From assembly GCA_023101885.1 (NCBI GenBank), contig JALPQD010000358.1:1708761-1772760 (forward strand): a stretch of 64,000 nucleotides of DNA, written 5' to 3'. The translations under genes and the position numbers were made by a program. Of this stretch, positions 55,293-64,000 are shown piece by piece. Source of the DNA: Typhlomys cinereus (lineage: Eukaryota > Chordata > Mammalia > Rodentia > Platacanthomyidae). The notes under the pieces were generated by a model, which did not search any database, was not told the DNA's origin, and saw nothing but the letters and a program-made list of their open reading frames with translations. Position 1 is the first letter of the stretch. Every line of letters starts with the position of its first letter.

Positions 55293-56523
55293 GCCGCAGT
55301 CCACGCTCCAAATCCAAGGCTCCCCTCGACCAAGTGTGGCAAAGAGTCAGCGGGATGAGAGACAGGTACACACAAAAACAACTCTGGGCTGGGTGAATCT
55401 GAATCTATTTTATTGGAATTTTGTAGCGGATTTTATACTAGAGAATTTTGGGGCAGAATGTTGCACCTGCAGACAGACACATATCCTTCTAATCAGCAGG
55501 AATCACCTTTAGGATAAACATTCTTTAAGAACCTAACCCATTGTTTGAGGGTGAGACACAAACAAACCTTTATTACATCTCAATAGGTTTTTCCCAGCCC
55601 TACAACAGGTTTTTCCCAGCCCCTCAGTCTCTCTAATTCTATTTTACAACGTCTCACCAAACAGTCACAGGGTCTAAGTCTGTATTGTTGTATTTAACAA
55701 AGACTTCATTTGAGATTTAGTTAAAATATACTGAGGTTGAGCTTCTTTTTAATTTGTGTTATATCTATTATACATTTTTGTAAATGGTAAAGGTGAATCT
55801 GTTGGAGAGGGCATATGTTATACATTAATTTTTTCTTTTTTGAGGATATCAGATTCTGGCCATTATTATATAAGCTGGCCTATATTAGGTTATAATGGTA
55901 AGAACTATATTAAGATTTATTTTATTTTTATTTTTTATTAACTCATGTGCTCTATAAGAAATAGTTGTGTATTAATTTTAGGAATTATATTATTATTATA
56001 TTATTATACTGATTTTAGTGAACAGATGACATAGTCTCATATTTATAGAATTTCTGAATTAATTTAACAAGAGTCATATTTTTTAGGGAATTCACCCACC
56101 TATGTTTTAGGACTCTTGAAGTTGTTCTCTAATTTGTTTACAATCAGCATATACATTCTGGCCAACAAGTCTATTTATTGTGTATGATTGAACATGAAAT
56201 TTCTAGTTAGAATTTAAAGTTAAAAGCAGGCTTGGTTTTTATTTAGGAAACAAAAGACTTAAACAAATTACTTGACATCTGCAGTTCTGGGGGCAGGAAC
56301 CTAGGGGGAGGTGATAATCTAGCTAGTTTGGGGGAAAAAGCAAAAAATAGACCTGGGAATAGATAGGAGGGTTTTCAAGTCACAAAAAAGGGCATGCACA
56401 ATCATAAAAAGAGAAGAACTTGTCTGTCAAAGATAAGAGACAAGACTGGAAGGGGAGTGGTTCCTAGCAAATGCTCAGGCCCCTCGAAACTGCCCATTCC
56501 AAAGAGCAGGCTGCAAGCCTGAC
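55293..56523 (-). mobile_element. Putative long solitary LTR (ERV-like), minus strand
   Basis: On the minus strand the right end reads TGTCAGGCTTGCAGCCTGC and the left end finishes GGACTGCGGCA, a TG...CA pair. Near the left end a CCAATAAAATAG signal (complement at 55407-55414) is followed by about 115 bp of U5-like text. The middle (55700-56280) is very AT-rich. The length of 1.23 kb is long for an LTR, so part of the middle may be a later insert. The flanks show no matching target-site duplication. No primer-binding site or viral gene is present. Confidence 0.42.
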
Positions 56524-57890
56524 AACTCCCATATGTTTCATATTTTTATAATTTATTCCAAAATCAGCCATATCCTGTTTCCAGAAGGTCCTTCCTTGAA
56601 GCTTTCTTCCCCAGGTTGGTATCTTTTCCTACCAGCCTGGTTGGCACAGGAAGTGACAGACAATAGCTGCCAATGTGGAACTAGAAGCTCTATTCCATAC
56701 ATGCTGTTAGACTTCCAAACTTGTAGTAGTGCTATTTATCCTGAAACCATGCCTTTCCCCTGACACCTTGATCTTGGAGCCAGGGTTTAGCCATAAATGG
56801 GTTAAAGACAAAGGAGAGTTCTATTATGAAGATTAGTTATGCAATCTTCCAACTGTGGGTATTAGAAGTAGTCTTTTAAAAGTCATAGACAATTCTTTCC
56901 ATATCCTGGTACAACTGTGAACAGGTCAGAGAAAATTTTAAACAACGTCATTCTCAACCAAGGCTTGAAAGTGGACTTTAAAATATTACTCTCAAATGTG
57001 AGCACGTGGTCTTAGGTTGAACCTGGGGCACTTGGATTAAGAAATTACTGGTTCCACAGTCTGAATACTTGCCATTCTTTCTGTGATTTTACTTCTGGTC
57101 ACTACATGATTGGGCATGGTCTCAAACCCAGGCCAGGTGATGTGGTCATTCTGACTTTCTCAGGAAACTTACCCCAGACATCCTTCTTTCTTAGAGTGCT
57201 GACTGCAGGTGAGTGCATTTTGCAAAAGAAGAGTCAATACAGAACTGCTGCCATTTTGCCTTGAATGCAGTGTGCTGGGACTTAACAAACTTGAGTCTTT
57301 GAGTAACAGCAGCATGATGTGGCTGTGACTTTGATCTGACCACACAGAGACTGATGTGTGGAGCCTGGTCAAGGCCCAGATGGACCCCTTGTTCTTCCTC
57401 AAAACCAACAGCCGCACCTAGAACAGATTTGAGGAGGAAACAGGTGTATGTACCTCACATTAATCTGCACAGAGCAGTATACTAGCACTACCATGAACTG
57501 GAATTACAATGCCACTTAGTTAAGGTCTCCACAGGGATTTAGTAGATTATGGATAAAATATTAATTGGTTCTAACTTACAGAGTATCTGCGAAGGTCAAC
57601 TGGATAGAGCAATGCCCATGGAATGCTCGCATGTCGCAGACACACATCTTCAGATACCGGCTCCTACAACTTTGCCTCTAAGTTGCGTCCACTGTCTTGT
57701 TGTTTTGAACTTTCTTTTACATCATCCTGCTTGGGACAGCAGAAGCGAGCTGTGATACAAGACTTCTTGAACATTTATGGATAGAAATATTAGTGGAAAT
57801 GTATGTCCAATTAACTCAGTTAACTGTGTTATCACATGAAAGACATCATGAGCATGTTGAGTCACTATGTGATGAGTTGTCCAGTATCTC
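56524..57890. other. Noncoding, apparently single-copy DNA
   Basis: Nothing recognised. Confidence 0.5.
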
Positions 57891-57891
57891 A

Positions 57892-58252
57892 GTTACTCTA
57901 TCTCTGTTGATGTGAGACAATACTATGGCACAAGTCACTTAAGGGGAAAGGGAAATTTATTCAATTAACAGTTCCAGAGGAAAAAGACACAGTCCATCAT
58001 GGCAAAAAAGACATGAAGTTGGAGAAGTTCAGGTCACACCCATCTTCATGGAGGCTGAGAGGTGACCTGCAGACTACTAGCAGAAGCAAGGCAGGGCTAA
58101 CCAAACTCAAGACCCACCACATGTGATATGCCTTCCTCTAGCAAGGCTCGACCTTCAAAAAGTGCCATGACCTTCCCAAATGTTAACATAAACTAAGGAT
58201 GCAAACAAATGAGCCTCTGGGGAACAACTTACATTCAAACCATGACATCTAG
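57892..58252 (-). mobile_element. MaLR-like LTR element, minus strand
   Basis: CAGTTACTCTATCTCTGTTG, GGGAAATTTATTCAATTAACAG, CCAGAGGAAAAAGACACAGT, ATGGAGGCTGAGAGGTGACC and the end AACTTACATTCAAACCATGA mirror the copies at 43.4 and 52.8 kb. Confidence 0.62.
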
Positions 58253-58487
58253 TGTGTACCTGTGGGGCCCACAAGCCTACCTAATCCTGCACCACGTCTC
58301 CCTCATCAATGTTTTCTAGATACAACTCCTTTCCCAGAGCTCTGGAATGTTCTGCCGTAATAGTTAAAAGTAAAGGTCATTGATTTCAATCTGGCTTTCC
58401 TCAATCACATGTAAAAGACTGGATCCTCACACATGCCTTAACTTGTGTTTTTTTTATTTCATTTTTTTCAAATCTCATGACTATGTG

Positions 58488-58842
58488 GGAGGTGCATGCA
58501 TGCATGTTTGTGTGCATTTTTCTCCGTGCGTGGGCACATGCGTGCAGGCAGATGTGCGTTTGAGTACATTTGAGTGTGGAGTTCTGAAGCTGATGCCAGG
58601 AATCATCCTCAGTCCCTCTTTCATCTTATTCTTGTTGAGGCTGGTTCACCAGTTGAACACAGAGCCTTCCAATAGAGCTAGTCTGGTTAGCCACCTTGCT
58701 CTGCCCATTCCCAGTCTCTACCTCTCAAGGCTGTAATTACATGCAGGCACCTTGTCCACCTGACCTGGGATTCTGAGCTCAGGTCTATTTTCTTGTACAG
58801 CAAGTGCTAAAACTTCTGAGCCATCTATTTTCCCAGCCTGTT
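58488..58842 (-). mobile_element. B4-like SINE, minus strand
   Basis: A GCATGCATGCATG and GTGCGTGGGCACATGCGTG tail region leads to GTGGAGTTCTGAAGCTGATG, TAGAGCTAGTCTGGTTAGCC, GGCTGTAATTACATGCAGGC, CTGAGCTCAGGTCT (B-box side) and TTCTGAGCCATCTATTTTCCC (A-box side). This is the clearest of the three minus-strand copies. Confidence 0.75.
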
Positions 58843-61015
58843 CACTCCTGATTTAAAAGAGTCTGACCTAGAAGAAGAGAATCGCGTTCTTTCTCAGTGG
58901 AACAATGGTTTGAGCCTCCTCTCTCCTGTGTGCCTACAGTGAGGCCTTCAGAGGGACTTCTCTCTGGGTTGTGATTTCTTCCCTGAGGACAGTGAGAGTT
59001 ATCATCCATCCATCTCTTCTGGTAATTTGTTCTAATACAGCTCCATTTAATACAAAGAAGAGAGACCATATACAGCATGGTTATACAACATATTATAAAA
59101 TCTAATTGAAATTCCTTACCTTATTTTGGAAACAACCTTTCTTAAAAGGCATTAGAAATATTTAATAGCAACAAAAGATAGATTAGCAACTCTGCTTCTC
59201 ACTGTGAAATATTCCCAAGTCGTGACTATAATCACCAAGACATGGCATGGCCACCAAGGCCCTTGAGCTCAAAGATTCAAGCTGAGCACTGGCCCTAGAG
59301 ACACTTACCTTCCTAAAATTAGAGCTGCAATGGAAGAAGCCAGTGCCTACTGGATTCCCAGGAAATAGTGGGCATGTTTCTGTGTAGCTCTCTGTGGGAC
59401 CCAAGTCCTCTTCATGGGAGAAACTACAGCAGCACACAGAGGTCTAGTAATTCCTCCCAAAATCCCAGGGGTAGTTGAAGAAGTCCTAACCCTGGGCGAC
59501 TTGCCTTTATTCATTCACCAACTGTCCTGGGTGCTGCTCATTCTACTTACTTCTTTTCTAAGTGGAGAGTGTGAGTGTAGGAAATGCAGGCATGTAGATG
59601 CCCACAGCCAGGTAGCAGCCGGGCTGCAGGGAAATGCAGGCTCCCCCATTCCTCTCCCAGGAGTCACTGCAGAGAGGAAGGAAATGCCCGATGCTCCCCA
59701 AGCCTTCAGTACCCCCATGTCTTGGTACATGCTTCTGCTATGGAGCTAAACAAGAAGAAAGAAGGGTTTTACTGGATTTCCAGGCATGGTCAGATCTGAT
59801 CCTTACTCTGTTCGATTTCACATTGGAACATTTTTTTCCCTTTGGCTTAGGAAAACTGTCTATGTGAAGCTTTTAATGACTTACGAGGTACCCTCTAAGG
59901 AAAGCTAGAAAGCCCTGGGGAGCCTCTAAGTCAGCCGTCAGTCTGCCATAGCTCCTGTGATCACGTCTCTGACTGAGTCCGCTTGGTGAGTGTCACAGGG
60001 AAAGGCTCTCAGGGTAGTAAGGGCTGCAAGGCACGGATGACCACAGAGCCAGGCTTTCAATCAAGGTTCCCAGAAATCAGCCAAGTCAGATGATCTCTCT
60101 CACTGTATTGTTTGTTCATATACTTTCAACTTAATAGAGTAGATACTTATCCTTTTGTTGGATATGACCTTAATATTCCTTGAAGCTTAGCTAAGGCCCT
60201 CTTATAGATTGTCTGGTGTGATCTATTAAACCTAACTGCAAAGTCACCAACTATCAGTTCACTTCAATAGAAGCCATTTAACCTAGTCACTATGATTGGT
60301 TCTTAATGTCATAAGAGGATTCCAAACCATTTTGCAACCCAGGAAGTATCTATTATTTTAGTCAAAGACCATTGCTGTGAACTCCAGAGTCCTTTCCACA
60401 CTCCACAGTAAGTGGATTTTGTTGTTGAGAATGTTACTTTAAAAATAACGAGCTGTCAAGAAGAACTTGGAAATCCTTTAGTTATGTAGAAATTTTCACT
60501 GCAGCAGCTTTCCAAATTAAAGAAAAACTGCTTTGATGTGCAAATGCATTAGCTAGTTCAGAGCCTCAGAGTTTGGCCTTTCATAGAGATGAATCCCTGG
60601 TCTCTCACACACTCACACTTCCTTGAGTGATGCTCTGACAGTGACCTCTGCGCTCCTGGAAGCCAGGAGACCTCCATATGGCAGCAACTCCCCAAATAAT
60701 GTCTGCAATCCAAGCCCTCTGCTTAGCTTCACAACCCGGATGCTTCGCTGCCTAGTTTGGTGGCCCCCTTCACAGCTGTCCAACCTTCTCCCCATTTCCA
60801 TCGCAGAGATCTCCTGCCCACTGCTGTTTCCAGCCCTCCTAATCCTAGCAAATCTGCCTGATCACACAGGCCAGAAGCCAGACAGTGACAGGAATACGCT
60901 CCTTCTCTTTCCCATCCCTGACACCTCAGGTCGGCACGGGCCTCTGGCCTCACACGGCGCGGCCCCACTGCACCCGCCTCCCCTCACTTCTAGAAAACAC
61001 TGATTCAGTTGCTAT
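58843..61015. other. Noncoding, apparently single-copy DNA
   Basis: A somewhat GC- and CpG-richer segment at 60640-60990 has open frames on both strands (126 codons plus, 79 codons minus). I see no domain, splice pattern or known family, so no gene is called. Confidence 0.45.
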
Positions 61016-61017
61016 TT

Positions 61018-61335
61018 TTTCTCTTTAGATTTTTTTTTGCTTTTAATTTTTATTCTTTGAGAGTTTCATGCATAAATATAATGAATTTAAATAATTTTTT
61101 GCTCTACATGACCCACTTCTACTCTTTCACCCTCTGAAAATCTTCTTCCCAACTGGTCTCCCTCCTACATTCATGTCTTTTTGTATATGTGTCCACTGCA
61201 TTTCCTCAGGGTTGCAGGACACTGTCTGGGTCATAGACAAAGTATCAGTGCATCTACCAGCACAGAAGCTGGATCCCTTCCACAGTCAGCATTACCCCTC
61301 CCAAACCCCCCAGAGAGGTGAGGTCTCTCATGAGG
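61018..61335 (-). mobile_element. Old rodent L1 (Lx-like) 3' end, minus strand
   Basis: TTTTAATTTTTATTCTTTGAGA, AGTTTCATGCATAAATATAATG, CTACATGACCCACTTCTACT, TTCTTCCCAACTGGTCTCCC and ACACTGTCTGGGTCATAGAC follow the reverse of the 3' UTR typical of old rodent L1s. Confidence 0.5.
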
Positions 61336-62012
61336 TCTTTCTTATCCCGTGATTAAGTAATGAGAAAAGCCTAGAGGGTTGGGTTTTATTTGTTCCCTAG
61401 ATAATGAATTATGGAAAAGAGTTGAGAATGTGTATGTTTAAAGCAGAAAATAATAGGATCAGAGATGCTGGGGATACAACTGTGAAGTCAGGCAGCTTAT
61501 AGGAAGAAGCATTCTTAGGAACCAGAAAGTGAAGAAGTTAGAATCTTTAGAGAAATACCAAAACATCCTGAATATTAGGGGAGGCATGTTTAGCATAAAA
61601 GAGAAAGTTTTTGAGCTTATTGAATCTTGTATGAAAGGAGCTCTCCATTTTGCTTTGTCCCATGTCGGCTGAAAAGGAGGGGAGGGCAATGCAGACGCCC
61701 TCAAACTCTGTGGAACATCCCTATATGGATCATTATCCCTGGAAGTTGGAAATAGACAAGAAGAAGGTCCTAGTCCTTAATAGTATTAACTGGTCAAATC
61801 TTGTGCAAGTCATATGCAAGTAAACACGATTCAAGAGTTCATTGAGTTCATGGCTGCCATATTTTCTTGCCCACACATAGATACTGAGTCCATCCTTCCA
61901 GGGAGGAAACCCCCTCCACTGGCCTCAGACATGTTCCAGCCTGGCCTCTCAGTGAGCTTATTTTGCCACCACTTCTCATGCTTGATGTGATTAAAGAAGG
62001 ACTTCATGGACA
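61336..62012. other. Noncoding, apparently single-copy DNA
   Basis: Nothing recognised. Confidence 0.5.
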
Positions 62013-62082
62013 GGGTTGAGCTGTGGCTCAGAAGTAGAGCATTTCCCTAGCATGCAAGAGGCCCTGGGAAACTTTCCCCAGT
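62013..62082 (+). mobile_element. ID-type SINE (tRNA-Ala-like), plus strand
   Basis: GGGTTGAGCTGTGGCTCAGA, AGTAGAGCATTTCCCTAGCA, TGCAAGAGGCCCTGGGAAAC is the ID core with an A box (GTGGCTCAGAAG) and a decayed B box. About 70 bp, the normal ID body length. Confidence 0.78.
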
Positions 62083-62139
62083 TTTTCTAGAAACTTTTGG
62101 GGCTGGCAAGATCATACAAACACACAATATGTAAGTAAA

Positions 62140-62158
62140 TAGAGAGAGAGTGGAGAAA

Positions 62159-62202
<44 letters not shown>

Positions 62203-62210
62203 GAGAGAAG
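62140..62210. repeat. Microsatellite (GA)n, interrupted
   Basis: GA runs with TGG, AAA, CAG and GGG interruptions. Confidence 0.95.
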
Positions 62211-62354
62211 ATGATACTATAGGAAGCACCAAGATTAGTGCCAAGAGTTTGGTAGGAGTTTCTGAGAACTTCTGTCCTGTAGGCTGCGGGAAGTGAGCCT
62301 TTCTCTGGATGCTGTCTGAATTAGATCTGAGATCTGGAACCGTAACCATCTTGC

Positions 62355-62447
62355 TTCAATCTCCCATCCAAGTAGGAACCAGGCCTGACCCTGCTTAGCT
62401 TCCGAGATCAGCCGATTGGGCATATTCAGGATGGTATGGCCATAAGC
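62355..62447 (-). pseudogene. 5S rRNA pseudogene, 3'-truncated
   Basis: On the minus strand ATGGCCATACCATCCTGAAT is the 5' end of 5S rRNA. It continues with GGCTGATCTCGGAAGCTAAG, CAGGGTCAGGCCTGG and TACTTGGATGGGAGAT. About 90 of 120 nt are alignable. The internal A-box region and the start of the C box are nearly intact; the final 30 nt are replaced by unrelated sequence. Differences such as GAATATGCCC for GAACGCGCCC show CpG decay. It cannot be a functional gene, but it is a clear 5S derivative. Confidence 0.92.
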
Positions 62448-62469
62448 CCTTCCTACAATCTTTAGAATG

Positions 62470-63180
62470 AAGTCAACACAAAGATCAGCCAAAATAGCCT
62501 AGCATAGGCTCAGAGCAGAAGTTATTGTTCGTTCTGCACCTAACGCTTGCTGAAGAAACAAATTCATTTGTTTTTGGAGGAAGTTTGTGTGGTTTGCATT
62601 CTCTTTCCTGACGCAAGCTTGGTCGTGTGTGACTCCTCACACTCACTGGACTCTGATGTCTAGGCCCATTGGCATCTCCCACTGAGCTCCGACTTATTTT
62701 TTTGCCTAGATTAATAGAACAATCCTTCTCCTTGGCACTGCTGCTGCTGACCTCGATCTACAGCCATCCATTTTCTGCGTCTGCCAGCTCAACCTGCTTC
62801 TTCATATTTCTACCTAACATCTTTCCGGTTTTTCCCTTTTCCTTTTTTTTTCAACCATTTATAGTTTACACTTTTTGAGCAACAGTCGAAAAGAGAAAGA
62901 AGGCACATGAAGGAGTCAGACTTGTCCCAAGTCTCCAGAGATTGAGGCAGGAAAGGAACAGAAGATGTGGCTGTGTCTCATCTTCATACTGTGTGAGCAC
63001 ACACTATATCTGAAACCGTCTTGATCGGGGCACATATCCTTCATTAATCAACTGGGAAAAATCAAATTAACAGTGTAAAGCAGAAAAAGTAGATATATTT
63101 AATGGAGCAACTTTGGGAAGAGGGACCCAGTGCTACCCAAGTCCATTCTGTCTTTTTAGGTGAGATTTAGGTTTAAACAG
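62470..63180. other. Noncoding, apparently single-copy DNA
   Basis: Nothing recognised. Confidence 0.5.
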
Positions 63181-63183
63181 ATG

Positions 63184-64000
63184 GCAATCAAAGATTATAA
63201 ACAGGAGGGAAGGGGAAGGAGGGCACCGCCAGAAACAAGGAGAGAGGGGATCACGCTACAGCAGAGAATACAGGCCACTATCAAGTACTGCAAGTAAGTA
63301 ATGAGACATCTGGTTAAGCTCACAGACTTTCCTTCCTGGTCACTTGCAACTGATAGAGTTTGATCTCAATAGAAAGGGAGAGCATAGAATCTGGTAGATA
63401 GAAGGTAATCATCCTGCAAATGGGAGACTGACCACCACTCACCGCAGTCTCCTATTCTTATTCCATCTACCTTTGAATCTACTCTTATAATAAGATTCTA
63501 TTTTAATAGCCTTTTATCTCTGGCTAGGAGGTGACATCCAATACCCATCAGGATAGAGCCAAGGGCAGTGAAGGAACAGCAAAACTGGAAGAAGAAAAAA
63601 AAAGAATAACCATAATTCAGAACATCAGAGACTCTATATCAACCACTTAGAACTAGACCAGCCTAATCTCTCCCATCCTAAAGCCAGGGAAATTTGCGGA
63701 AGAGGGGGCAGTAAGATTGTAAGAGCCGAAAGATGGGGAGGAGCAATGATACGCAAGATACTCCACACAAGTTAGGGCCGAAGTAATCATAATAGGACTT
63801 TGCATGACCTGTGCAATGACCGAAATATCATTGAACCCCCAAAGTCTAGCATGGATCACAGGCTCTAAGATTCTTAGAGGCAAGGGATTAACAGCCACAA
63901 TAGTGTTCCTATACTAAAGGGGAGCACAAGAAAGAGCTCTAGGCAATGCTACTGAGTCCTTACACCTCACCAGAGAGGAGGACCCAGAGGGAAGTTTGAC
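63184..64000 (+). mobile_element. L1-F: 3' UTR of a 5'-truncated L1, continuing past the window
   Basis: From about 63184 the sequence follows the L1-E 3' UTR (CCAGAAACAAGGAGAGAGGG, a CTGGTTAAG-TCACAGAC segment, AGACTCTATATCAA). It reaches the stretch that precedes the G-rich tract when the window ends. Diagnostic bases match L1-C (for example AGCCTTTTATCTCTGGCTAG at 63510-63530 and its complement in L1-C) and differ from D/E. ORF2 is absent. Confidence 0.9.

Noticed and set aside
60623..61003. 126-codon plus-strand frame in a CpG-richer patch
   Set aside because: An equally open frame exists on the minus strand, no motif is visible, and no splice-site or paralogue support is available from sequence alone.

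Overview
The window looks like nuclear DNA of a rodent. It carries 7SL-derived B1-type SINEs, an ID-type SINE, B4-like composite SINEs with CA tails, L1 elements whose 5' UTRs are built of tandem monomers and whose 3' UTRs carry a G-rich tract, many long dinucleotide microsatellites, and older eutherian repeats (MIR, a Tigger1-type transposon, MaLR-like LTRs). The youngest elements (one L1 lineage and a CpG-rich tRNA-derived SINE) do not match the mouse, rat or hamster consensus sequences I know, so I do not name a species; a non-murine rodent lineage is my guess. I found no host protein-coding gene or exon that I can support. Nearly every open frame lies in an L1, in a microsatellite or minisatellite, or is a short chance frame.

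Layout. 1-5.1 kb: two L1 elements on the minus strand, head to tail. L1-A has ORF2 cut by the window edge, a frameshifted ORF1 and a CpG-rich 5' UTR of 237-bp monomers. It abuts the more decayed L1-B, which has a different, roughly 185-bp repeat upstream of ORF1. 5.1-9.7 kb: mostly unique DNA with a B1. 9.7-10.8 kb: a 3'-UTR-only L1 (L1-C) with an exact 15-bp target-site duplication, sitting inside a block that has a diverged second copy at 14 kb. 11.8-13.4 kb: an old L1 split by an LTR-like insert, a B4-like SINE with CT and TA tracts, a 112-bp tandem duplication and a truncated tRNA-SINE. 17.3-19.6 kb: a full-length tRNA-derived SINE with a 15-bp target-site duplication, then an L1 mosaic of alternating orientation containing a 129-bp direct repeat. 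19.6-31 kb: largely unique DNA with MIR, B1, LTR-like and old L1 fragments. 31.0 kb: a tiny retrocopied 3' UTR with a long target-site duplication. 32.1-32.85 kb: a degenerate 15-bp minisatellite. 33.3-38 kb: LTR-like elements and L1-D. 43-45.5 kb: long pyrimidine tracts. 46-47.2 kb: a Tigger1-type remnant and an LTR-like element. 49.5-50.7 kb: L1-E with a 14-bp target-site duplication. 52.8-58.9 kb: LTR-like elements, a MIR, a B1, a long LTR-like block and a B4-like SINE. 61-62.5 kb: an Lx-like L1 end, an ID SINE and a 5S rRNA pseudogene. 63.2 kb to the end: the start of another L1 3' UTR (L1-F).

The window is best read as an intergenic or intronic stretch shaped by repeated retrotransposition. 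The four L1 3' UTRs fall into two subfamilies (C/F and D/E). Several insertions can be ordered in time by nesting. Nothing here indicates an undescribed protein system; the unusual items are structural.
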